Source: Gammaproteobacteria bacterium (GTDB lineage: Bacteria > Pseudomonadota > Gammaproteobacteria > Pseudomonadales > Cellvibrionaceae). Taken from it: a stretch of 35,670 nucleotides of DNA. The translations under genes and the position numbers were made by a program. The stretch covers positions 1 through 35,670 of the forward strand of contig JAGKWY010000051.1 in NCBI GenBank assembly GCA_021151625.1. Reading direction: 5' to 3'. This document shows, piece after piece, positions 23,242 through 31,104 of the stretch (positions within the stretch are counted from its first letter, which is position 1; every line of letters starts with the position of its first letter). Below the pieces are notes generated by a model, which saw only the letters and a program-made list of their open reading frames with translations, searched no databases and was not told where the DNA came from.

Positions 23242-25167
23242 CTAAAGTGGTTTGTGATTCAACAGCAATACTTTCGACTCCAAGGGCGCCAATTTTATTT
23301 GGGCACTCGCCTGTCGGCTATTAACAATCAGAGCAGCAGCCTTTTTGTTTTCACTCAAGTGAGACTCCAATTGATATTCGCCGTTCGTCAGCTGCCATTG
23401 CGCAACTAATTCCGGCGGCAACTGCAAACTGAATTCACGCGTGTCAGTTGCACTGAAATTACTCACCACTAACCAGCGCTGCTGTGAATTCCAGCGGGCA
23501 AAGGCAAACACTTTGCCATCGTAACCAGAAGTGCGCAGGCGATTGTAAGTGTGCAGTTCCAGATAATTACCACTAAACCCGGGCTCAGCAGAAAGATTAA
23601 GCAGTTGACGATAAAACTCGCGCAGGGATTTTTCTGCATTGGTTGATTGGCCCGCATCGAATTTTCCGCCGTTCATAAAACGTTGATGCGCAGGCACACC
23701 GGCGTAATCAAAAATGCTAGTGCGTGAGGGGTCACCAAAACCGGAATCCAATGCACCTGCCTCACCCACTTCCTGGCCAAAATACACCATGGTAGGTGAG
23801 CGGCTAATTAATGTTGAAACCACCATCGCCGGTTTGGCTTTTTCCGCGCTGCCAGCAAATTCAGGGCTTGCTATGCGTTGTTCATCATGATTTTCCAAAA
23901 AGTGCAGCATATGGCTTTCAATATCGCTCATACCTGCTTGCACTTTAGCAATCACATCGGTTTCTGCCTTGCCTTGCATAATCGCTTTTAACCCGTCATA
24001 CATCTCCACTTTGTCATAGAGATAATCCATTTTTCCAAGCTGCAAGTAATTGCGATACTCCGCCGGGTTGTAAACTTCCGCCAATAAAAATGCACTGGGA
24101 TTTTTATGCTTGATCGAAGAGTTTAAATAACTCCAGAATTCCACCGGTACCATTTCCGCCATATCAAAACGGAAACCATCGACGCCTTTTGCCAACCAGT
24201 ATTCTGCAATTTGACGGAATTTAATCCAGGAATTCGGCACAGATTTTCCTTGCCAAAAATCATAATGCTGTTGCACAGATTGCCGCGCATAACTAACCGG
24301 TAATTCAGGAAAATCCTTACTGCCATCGGGGCGTACGCCGTAATTAATTTTTACCGTTTCATACCAGTCATCAAACTTCGGTTGCGCCAGGCGCGAGCCA
24401 TTACCGGTCCACTTCGCTGGCTTTTCATCAAATTCTCCATCGCTAAGTGGATGGGCTTCACCGCCAAGCGGGCGATAACTTTTTTTCTCTTCCCCAGCTC
24501 TAAAATCGGGCACCTTAAAATTTTCGCCCACCACATAATAAAAATTATTATCGCGCGCATATTCAACCGTTTTGTTATCGCGCGCCCCAAAATCCTCCAC
24601 ACCTGTAGGCTTGCTGAGCGAGTGATAAGCACGGGCAACATGGTTAGGCACTATGTCGATAATCACCTTCATACCCTGCGCATGGGTGCGCGCAATCAGC
24701 GCTTCAAACTCTTGCAGGCGTTTAGCCGGGTCAACCGCCAGATCCGGATTCACATTGTAATAATCTTTTACCGCATAGGGCGAACCTGCACGGCCTTTCA
24801 CTACATCGGGATCATCATTGCTAATACCATAGGCAGTGTAATCGCGAATTACCGCGTGATGCGGCACCCCCGTATACCACACATGGGTCACGCCCAATTC
24901 CTTAATCGATTTGAGCGCGACCTCATCAATATCATTAAATTTCCCTACCCCATTTTGTTCAATGGTGCCCCAGGGTTTATTGGTAGTATTTTTGTTGCCA
25001 TATAAGCGCGTGAAAATTTGGTAGACCACAGGCTTGCCTTGCATGACCACCTCCTGTGTAGCCGCTGTTGGTTGCGCAGCAATAGAATTGGAATTTTTAT
25101 TTGCGGCACAGGCAACGACTAACGAACAAACCACTAGCGCACTGCCAATTAGTATTTTTCTTTTCAT
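23242..25167 (-). CDS. Lipoprotein alpha-amylase, GH13
   Basis: This GH13 enzyme should cleave internal alpha-1,4 bonds of starch or maltodextrins. The N-terminus is a lipoprotein signal with the lipobox LVVAC (Cys20), so it is membrane-anchored outside the cytoplasm. The catalytic regions are complete: DIVPNHV (171-177), GFRFDMAE with nucleophile Asp335, LLAEVYNP with acid/base Glu364 and ENHDEQR with Asp428. The C-terminal residues from about 545 form the usual beta-sandwich domain (WLVVSNFSATDTREFSLQLP). The 641-residue length fits this class. It lies 128 bases downstream of the GH97 gene, across the palindromic repeat at 25203, and ends at its own terminator. Confidence 0.9.
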   Translation of the reverse strand: MKRKILIGSALVVCSLVVACAANKNSNSIAAQPTAATQEVVMQGKPVVYQIFTRLYGNKNTTNKPWGTIEQNGVGKFNDIDEVALKSIKELGVTHVWYTGVPHHAVIRDYTAYGISNDDPDVVKGRAGSPYAVKDYYNVNPDLAVDPAKRLQEFEALIARTHAQGMKVIIDIVPNHVARAYHSLSKPTGVEDFGARDNKTVEYARDNNFYYVVGENFKVPDFRAGEEKKSYRPLGGEAHPLSDGEFDEKPAKWTGNGSRLAQPKFDDWYETVKINYGVRPDGSKDFPELPVSYARQSVQQHYDFWQGKSVPNSWIKFRQIAEYWLAKGVDGFRFDMAEMVPVEFWSYLNSSIKHKNPSAFLLAEVYNPAEYRNYLQLGKMDYLYDKVEMYDGLKAIMQGKAETDVIAKVQAGMSDIESHMLHFLENHDEQRIASPEFAGSAEKAKPAMVVSTLISRSPTMVYFGQEVGEAGALDSGFGDPSRTSIFDYAGVPAHQRFMNGGKFDAGQSTNAEKSLREFYRQLLNLSAEPGFSGNYLELHTYNRLRTSGYDGKVFAFARWNSQQRWLVVSNFSATDTREFSLQLPPELVAQWQLTNGEYQLESHLSENKKAAALIVNSRQASAQIKLAPLESKVLLLNHKPL

Positions 25168-25202
25168 ACAGTTTTTTCCTGGAAAAAAGCCATGGCATGC
25201 CT

Positions 25203-25293
25203 AAATCCCTCCCGACCTCCCTTTATAAAAGGGAGGTGGGTGCAGCTCCCCTCTTTAAACGGGGGGCGCAGCCAGAGGGGTTGGGGGAGATTA
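25203..25293. repeat. REP/MITE-like palindromic element
   Basis: The ends AAATCCCTCCCGACC and GGTTGGGGGAGATTA are imperfect inverted repeats, and two inner hairpins are present (CCTCCC-TTTATAAAA-GGGAGG and CCCCTC...GAGGGG). This GC-skewed architecture with AAATCCC.../...GGGATTT-type ends is widespread as a short non-autonomous repeat in bacteria. It sits directly at the GH97 stop codon and may limit read-through into the amylase gene. No coding potential. Confidence 0.7.
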
Positions 25294-25295
25294 AA

Positions 25296-27395
25296 TCAGG
25301 GCAGCGCTTTAAAACGAATGGCAACACCGCCGCTGGTACCTAACTTGAATTTCAAATTATCGCTGGCGGTGACGACTTTCTTCTCAATGACCAGATCGTA
25401 AGGATTGGTTTTCCATTCGGCCTTGTCGCCATCGCGATAAATTTGCGCTTCGTAGCGCTTACCGGCCTTAAGGAAATTTAGCGGGATATTTACTTTGCGC
25501 GCAGCTTCGTCGGTAATTGCACCCACAAACCAATCCTCGCTATTGCGCTGCTGGCGCGCGATGATCGCGTAATCGCCCACTTCACCGCCAATCGCTTTAG
25601 AGACTTCCCAATCGGTGGGTACATCGCGAATAAATTGAAACGCAGGCTTCAGGGTTTTCCCATCCTGCTCGTAATAGTTTTCAATTAAATCTGCTGCCAT
25701 TTGAATAGGGCTGTAAATAATCACGTAGAGCGCCAGTTCTTTTGCAAGTGTGGATTGCACGCGATTTTCCGCATCCAACCCATAGGGTGCAAGATTGAAA
25801 ATGCCCGGCGTGTAATCCATTGGCCCGGCGAGCATGCGCGTAAAGGGCAACATAACGGTGTGCTCGGGCGGATTCGGTGGTGAGCCCCAGGCGTTGTATT
25901 CCTGACCGCGCGCACCTTCACGCGCAATCCAGTTGGGATAGGTGCGACGCAGGCCGGTATCTTTAATGGGTTCGTGGGTATTAATGCTGATATGGCGCTC
26001 CGCTGCTTCAGTAACCGAACGCAGGTATTCGCCAATCATAAATTGGCCATCGTGCCATTCGTTGCGCGCAATACCATTTTCATCAATGCGCTTGGCTTTG
26101 CCACCGTCGGCAACGTAACCGGTTTTTACCTGGGTCACGCCGTATTTTTTATACAGATCAAACGCATCATCCATTTGGTTTTTGTAATTGGTGACCGCAC
26201 CGGAGGTTTCATGGTGACCAATCAAGCGCACACCTTTATTTAAACCGTAACGCGTAATTTCTGCGATATCAAAATCTTTATAAGGTTTGGTAAAACTGAA
26301 AATATCACCGTTGTTGTACCAGTCGCCATCCCAGCCTTCGTTCCAACCTTCCACCAACACACCATCAAAACCATTTTGTGCGGCGAAATCCATATAGTGT
26401 TTGGTATTAGCAGTCGTAGCGCCGTGCTTTTCACCTGAGCCCCAGGTGTTGGTGCCCACATGCATGCCCCACCAGATGCCGATATATTTTCCCGGTTTTA
26501 CCCAGCTGACATCGCCCAATTTATTCGGCTCGTTTAAATTTAAAATCAAGCTTGAGTTAATTAAACCGGCAGCGTTGTCGGCAATTTGAATGGTGCGCCA
26601 GGAAGATTTAAACCCTAATTGCGTTTTTACTTTTACACCGTCCGACCAGGGCGTTAAATCCGCTTTTAATACACCGTCGCGCTGTTGGTCCAACACCATA
26701 GCCGCGTAATCCGTCAGCGCCGCTTCGTGAATACTCACATGCACACCCGAGGGCAATTTAAAAGTCATGGGCGTATGGGCGCGGTCCATTGCTTTAAGTG
26801 GAGTAGTGTTATACAAAAATTCGTAGCGATTCCAGGCGCGCCCGGGAATCCACCAGGCGATGGTTTTATCCGGCGCGGGAATAATAAATTCGGTTTTTTC
26901 ATCGATAATTTCGATCTTGTTATCTTTGCGCGGTGCCAGCTTTTTTTGCTCCGGCACTTCATAGCGAAAGCCAAGGCCATCATCAAATAAACGCACACGC
27001 ACTTGCATGGTTTTTTTGGTGTTATCAATGCCAGTCAAGGTCACCAGCAATTCATTGTGGTGATCGCGCATCAAACGCTGCTCGCCCCAGGGTTGTTCCC
27101 AGGTGCTATCACTGCTCGTAGTAGCGCTGTCGGCGATTTTTAAATCGCGCACAAAGCCATCTACCGCTTTAAATTCCAACCCCAGGCGCGAAGGCTGGAT
27201 TACCTCCTGCCCCTGATAGCTAACCGAGTAAGTGGGAACACCTTTATCATCGGTCAGGGTGAATTTAATTTTTCCATCGGGCGAGCTTTGCGCAACACTT
27301 GCCGCATAAAGCGACACACTGCTAAACAGCGGGATAAGCGCAAGCGAAAACGCAAGACGCAGGGGTATAGGTGATCTGGTTGGCGATCTATTCAT
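25296..27395 (-). CDS. GH97 alpha-glucosidase, SusB-like
   Basis: GH97 enzymes are calcium-dependent; the SusB branch is an inverting alpha-glucosidase acting on maltooligosaccharides in the periplasm. The 699-residue protein has a signal peptide ending near LYA-A. The N-terminal beta-sandwich is followed by a catalytic barrel. HHETSG (Glu396), HEPIKDTG (Glu475), REGARGQE (Glu493 and Glu499) match the catalytic/calcium glutamates of SusB, with the same 18- and 24-residue spacing as SusB Glu508, Glu526 and Glu532. VKTGYV at 423-428 occupies the place where retaining members carry an Asp nucleophile (VKVDF), so the inverting glucosidase type is expected. It lies 113 bases after the cyclomaltodextrinase gene in a run of same-strand genes. 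Confidence 0.93.
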   Translation of the reverse strand: MNRSPTRSPIPLRLAFSLALIPLFSSVSLYAASVAQSSPDGKIKFTLTDDKGVPTYSVSYQGQEVIQPSRLGLEFKAVDGFVRDLKIADSATTSSDSTWEQPWGEQRLMRDHHNELLVTLTGIDNTKKTMQVRVRLFDDGLGFRYEVPEQKKLAPRKDNKIEIIDEKTEFIIPAPDKTIAWWIPGRAWNRYEFLYNTTPLKAMDRAHTPMTFKLPSGVHVSIHEAALTDYAAMVLDQQRDGVLKADLTPWSDGVKVKTQLGFKSSWRTIQIADNAAGLINSSLILNLNEPNKLGDVSWVKPGKYIGIWWGMHVGTNTWGSGEKHGATTANTKHYMDFAAQNGFDGVLVEGWNEGWDGDWYNNGDIFSFTKPYKDFDIAEITRYGLNKGVRLIGHHETSGAVTNYKNQMDDAFDLYKKYGVTQVKTGYVADGGKAKRIDENGIARNEWHDGQFMIGEYLRSVTEAAERHISINTHEPIKDTGLRRTYPNWIAREGARGQEYNAWGSPPNPPEHTVMLPFTRMLAGPMDYTPGIFNLAPYGLDAENRVQSTLAKELALYVIIYSPIQMAADLIENYYEQDGKTLKPAFQFIRDVPTDWEVSKAIGGEVGDYAIIARQQRNSEDWFVGAITDEAARKVNIPLNFLKAGKRYEAQIYRDGDKAEWKTNPYDLVIEKKVVTASDNLKFKLGTSGGVAIRFKALP

Positions 27396-27460
27396 TGTTA
27401 TCAGCTCTCTTGTTAACTCACTGAACTTGACTCACTGGCGACTTAACTTTCGGACAACCT

Positions 27461-27476
27461 GGCTATAACCATAGCC
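27461..27476. other. Small inverted repeat upstream of the GH97 gene
   Basis: GGCTAT-AACC-ATAGCC is a perfect six-base-pair stem with a four-base loop in the 113-bp gap between the cyclomaltodextrinase and GH97 genes. It could be an operator or an RNA hairpin. Confidence 0.35.
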
Positions 27477-27508
27477 TATTCAATTGCCACCAGTGGTGTA
27501 GGGTTGTG

Positions 27509-29374
27509 TTATTGCAACTCAAGCACGAGCGATGACTTGGCCGGCAACTGCAATGCAGAACCAAAAGTGATTTTTTTGTTTGTAAGCACATCGCGCGCAC
27601 TTTGAGTGCCTGCCAATAATGAATCAAAGCGCTGTAAAGCCAGTGTTTTTTCTTGTTTATTTTTGTTGAGCACTACCATGACTTTTTTATTATCCAGATA
27701 ACGGAAGTACACGTAGACGCCATCAACTGGCGCAAAATGCATTAATTTTCCGAGATGAATAACGTCAGATTTTTTTCGCCAGCTGAATAGCGATTTAATA
27801 AATTGTTGTGCGTCTTTTTCTTTAGCGGACAAACCCTTGCCACTAAACGCATTTTTACTGTCGCCTTGCCAACCCCCAGGCATGTCGGCGCGCACGGCAC
27901 CGTCATCGCGCTCTTTGGGGCTGGTCATTAACACTTCCGAGCCGTAATAAAATTGCGGAATACCGCGCATGGTCGCCATATACACCATGGCCATTTTGAA
28001 TAAATCCACATCTTCATTCAGCACTGAATATATGCGCGAGGTATCGTGGTTTTCGGGAAAGATCACCAGATTAAATGGATCAGGGTAGAGGAAATCATTG
28101 GCGAGTGTTTCGTACAAACGAATTACACCAGTGCCCCCGGATTCTTCTTCACTCAGTGCCTGGCGCAACGCATCGTGAATCGGAAAATCCATCATGCTGG
28201 TGATATAGGGTGTGTGACCATTGGGATTTTGCTTTCCCTTTTGCCAGTGCGCGACTATGGCCGGATTGCCACTCCACTCCTCACCCACCATGGTGAAATT
28301 GGGATATTCCTCCATCACCGCTTTGGCCCAGCGCGAAAGAAATTTTTCGTCGGCATAGCCATAGGTATCTTCACGCACACCGCTCAAGCCCGCGAATTCA
28401 ATCCACCAGAGTGTATTTTGAATTAAATAATTGGCCATGTGCGGATTGCGCTGGTTTAAATCCGGCATGCTGGTAACAAACCAACCGCTGACAAATAATT
28501 CTTTATCTGCCGGCGCCGCATAGGGATCTTGTATAACGGTACGGCGATGGGTGGTCTCGGTATATTTTTCAGGAAAATTTAACCAGTCTTTTTCCGGCAA
28601 ATCTGCCATCCACCAGTGCTTGGAACCTATATGGTTCAGCACTATATCCTGGATAACACCCAGATTTTTTTGTTTGGCTTTGTGTACGAAATTTTTAAAC
28701 TCTTCGTTGGTGCCGTAGCGCGCATCAATCAAATACAAATTAGTCGCCGCATAACCGTGATAGGAATATTCAGGTTGATTATTTTCGGTTAAGGGATTCG
28801 GCCAAACCTGGGTAAACCCCATACTGGCAATGTAATCCAGATGTTGCGTCATACCAGCGATATCACCGCCGTGACGACCGCCTTTAAAATCGCGCTTGGG
28901 TTGCTCGCTTAACCCCGGCATAGCATCGTTCGCAGGATTGCCATTGGCAAAGCGATCCGGAGTGATTAAATAAATTGCATCTTTTGCGCTAAACCCCTGG
29001 CGACTGGCTGAATTTTTTTCACGCGCATGCAATTCGTAGTCGTGTCGGCTTTTTTCCTGGCCACCTACTAAAAAGCGGATCGGAAACTTGCCCGGTTTGG
29101 CATTCGCATCAATGTTGATAGTGACAAATAAATAATTAGCGCTATCGGCTTTTTCGGTATGAACAACACTTACTCCTGCGTAATCGATAGCTGCTTGCGC
29201 TGCACCAATGTTATCGCCGTGTACCATTAACTCTACCTGGTTGTACTTCATGCCCACCCACCAGTTGGCCGGCTCCAGGTGTTTAACCTGATACTCCTGT
29301 GCCAATACCGGCAATGGCAATAATAAACACAGAAAAATCCCGTTAAGAAAATTGCGCAGGTTGGGCGTGCTCAT
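27509..29374 (-). CDS. Secreted cyclomaltodextrinase/neopullulanase-like GH13
   Basis: It is predicted to hydrolyse cyclodextrins, pullulan-type and linear maltooligosaccharides in the periplasm. The 621-residue protein has a signal peptide ending at VLA25-Q26. The arrangement resembles the Flavobacterium cyclomaltodextrinase: an N-terminal Cyc-maltodext_N domain (about 28-118, WWVGMKYNQVELMVHG), the GH13 barrel and a C-terminal beta domain. Catalytic regions are DIVLNHIG (243-250), GVREDTYGY with nucleophile Asp336, VGEEWSG with Glu365 and ENHDTSR with Asp444. DMPGGWQGDSKNAFSGKGL is a long signature shared with that enzyme. It lies 39 bases after the halogenase-like gene, so the two are probably co-transcribed. 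Confidence 0.9.
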   Translation of the reverse strand: MSTPNLRNFLNGIFLCLLLPLPVLAQEYQVKHLEPANWWVGMKYNQVELMVHGDNIGAAQAAIDYAGVSVVHTEKADSANYLFVTINIDANAKPGKFPIRFLVGGQEKSRHDYELHAREKNSASRQGFSAKDAIYLITPDRFANGNPANDAMPGLSEQPKRDFKGGRHGGDIAGMTQHLDYIASMGFTQVWPNPLTENNQPEYSYHGYAATNLYLIDARYGTNEEFKNFVHKAKQKNLGVIQDIVLNHIGSKHWWMADLPEKDWLNFPEKYTETTHRRTVIQDPYAAPADKELFVSGWFVTSMPDLNQRNPHMANYLIQNTLWWIEFAGLSGVREDTYGYADEKFLSRWAKAVMEEYPNFTMVGEEWSGNPAIVAHWQKGKQNPNGHTPYITSMMDFPIHDALRQALSEEESGGTGVIRLYETLANDFLYPDPFNLVIFPENHDTSRIYSVLNEDVDLFKMAMVYMATMRGIPQFYYGSEVLMTSPKERDDGAVRADMPGGWQGDSKNAFSGKGLSAKEKDAQQFIKSLFSWRKKSDVIHLGKLMHFAPVDGVYVYFRYLDNKKVMVVLNKNKQEKTLALQRFDSLLAGTQSARDVLTNKKITFGSALQLPAKSSLVLELQ

Positions 29375-29413
29375 ACAAAGACCTCAATGAAAAATTATTG
29401 TTGTACTAAAAAA

Positions 29414-30955
29414 TCACATAGACACAGGATTAACCGCCGGCGCAGACCCGTGCGCAAGCTGTTGGCGATGGGGTTTAAAATTCATGCCGCAACGCTGGAT
29501 AAAAGTGCTGATTTTTTCCAGGTTGTATTTATTGGCAAAATCATTACCCGGTTTTAATTGTTGCTGCGTAGGGTAAATGCCGTAACCGGCCAGCAGGCAA
29601 TGCCAGGAAGCACTGGGGTAATAACCGGTGATTTGCTGACGCTCCAGCTCCTCCGTTAAATTCTTGCCACCAACCCAGGTCATTAAAATATTGCGCAGGG
29701 AATCCGACAGTTTTTCATTGCGCGCATTCTCCAACCAGTACGGGCTATCAGTGCGGGAATTAACACGATAGTGACAGACAATATAATCGCGTATTGCTTC
29801 AAAGCGGCGATTGATGCTTGCATTAAACGCCGCACGATGTTGCGTAGTAAAATTGCCCGCTTCATATTGCTCAATAAAACCCTGAATCGTTTCCTGTACC
29901 AGATGCAAGGCCGTTGCTTCGAGGGGTTCGATAAATCCTTGCGACAAACCAACTGCGACACAATTTTTTGCCCAGTGCTGCTCTACCCTTCCCACATTCA
30001 TTTGCAAATGGCGCGCTTGCACATCGGAGTCCAGTAAGCCGAGATGTGTGCGCAATTCGGTTTCAGCTTCATCTTTGGAACAAAAATGCGAGCTGTAAAC
30101 ATAACCGTTGCCAATGCGACTGGTTAAGGGAATGGCCCAGGCCCAGCCACATTTTAATGCAGTGGATGTTGTTTGCGATTCAATCTGCTCACCAATCGGT
30201 GTAGGCATCACCACCGCCGAGGTATTAAATAAATTTTCACCGAAGGGTTTAAACGGAACCTGCAAAGCTTTTTGAATTAGCAATCCAGAAAATCCTGAGC
30301 AATCAACAAAAATATCCGCTTCAATAATTTCGCCGTTATCGGTAGTGATGCTGGCAATATCACCTTGCTCATTCAGGTTTACCTGGGTGACAGTTGCCTC
30401 TTTATGGATAACGCCACGCGCTACAGCTTTAGTGCCGAGAAATTTCCCCAGTAAAGTCGAATCAAAATGGTAGCCATAGCCAATTTCGAAGGGAAAATTT
30501 TCATTGGCCACAGGCGCTAATTTTTGCTTGGCCAAATAACTGGCCAGAAAAAAATGGTCGGGATGCCCTTCTACATCTATGCCTTTTCGACGCACAAAAC
30601 TATTGTGAAAAAATGCGGGAGCTGTGTAGTCGTCCGGTTGGGCAGGAAAGGGATGAAAATACTGTGTGAAGCCTGGGGTAGTGGACCAATTGCGAAAACT
30701 GATTCCTGCTTTATAAGTCGCGTTGCATTGCGGCATCCATTCAGATTCGGCAATTCCCAGTGCATCCATAAAACTTTTTAATTGTGGCGTAGAACCTTCG
30801 CCCACACCGATAATGCCAATTTGCGGCGATTCCAGCAGGCTAATAGCAAAACCCAAATGTGCCCAGCGCGCGGCCATTAAATTGGCGGCCATCCAGCCGG
30901 CCGTGCCGCCGCCGACAATCACAATTTTCTTTGGTGTCGCTGCCTGGTGATTCAT
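29414..30955 (-). CDS. Tryptophan halogenase-like flavoprotein
   Basis: Flavin-dependent halogenases use FADH2, O2 and halide to form HOCl or HOBr, which a lysine directs to an aromatic substrate. The 513-residue protein has the FAD motif GGGTAG (15-20), the catalytic Lys82 in CNATYKAGISF, the halogenase fingerprint WAWAIP (271-276) and Glu346 in GFIEPLEATAL, matching PrnA Lys79 and Glu346. No signal peptide is present, so it is cytoplasmic. A flavin reductase partner is not encoded nearby. Related genes lie next to TonB-dependent receptors in Caulobacter-like and Xanthomonas genomes and some prefer free indole; that is known of the family. Here it sits between receptor 2 and the cyclomaltodextrinase, so its expression should follow the sugar locus. 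The true substrate is unknown, and it may do something other than halogenation. Confidence 0.88.
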   Translation of the reverse strand: MNHQAATPKKIVIVGGGTAGWMAANLMAARWAHLGFAISLLESPQIGIIGVGEGSTPQLKSFMDALGIAESEWMPQCNATYKAGISFRNWSTTPGFTQYFHPFPAQPDDYTAPAFFHNSFVRRKGIDVEGHPDHFFLASYLAKQKLAPVANENFPFEIGYGYHFDSTLLGKFLGTKAVARGVIHKEATVTQVNLNEQGDIASITTDNGEIIEADIFVDCSGFSGLLIQKALQVPFKPFGENLFNTSAVVMPTPIGEQIESQTTSTALKCGWAWAIPLTSRIGNGYVYSSHFCSKDEAETELRTHLGLLDSDVQARHLQMNVGRVEQHWAKNCVAVGLSQGFIEPLEATALHLVQETIQGFIEQYEAGNFTTQHRAAFNASINRRFEAIRDYIVCHYRVNSRTDSPYWLENARNEKLSDSLRNILMTWVGGKNLTEELERQQITGYYPSASWHCLLAGYGIYPTQQQLKPGNDFANKYNLEKISTFIQRCGMNFKPHRQQLAHGSAPAVNPVSM

Positions 30956-31044
30956 AAGCCACTCTCGTGTTTCTTAATCGGTTTTGGTAATTATTTTTTT
31001 GTTACATTTTTTAGTAACGCGTGTTGATAAGGCGGCAGCCAGAT

Positions 31045-31080
31045 AAAAAATCACCCACATGGAATGCCATGTGGGTGATT
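31045..31080 (-). terminator. Terminator after TonB-dependent receptor 2
   Basis: AATCACCCACATGG pairs perfectly with CCATGTGGGTGATT over a four-base loop, and the - strand continues with a T-run. It lies about 25 bases after the receptor stop. The halogenase and later genes either depend on partial read-through or on their own promoter. Confidence 0.9.
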
Positions 31081-31104
31081 AGTCAGGCCATTAACAAACC
31101 GGAA

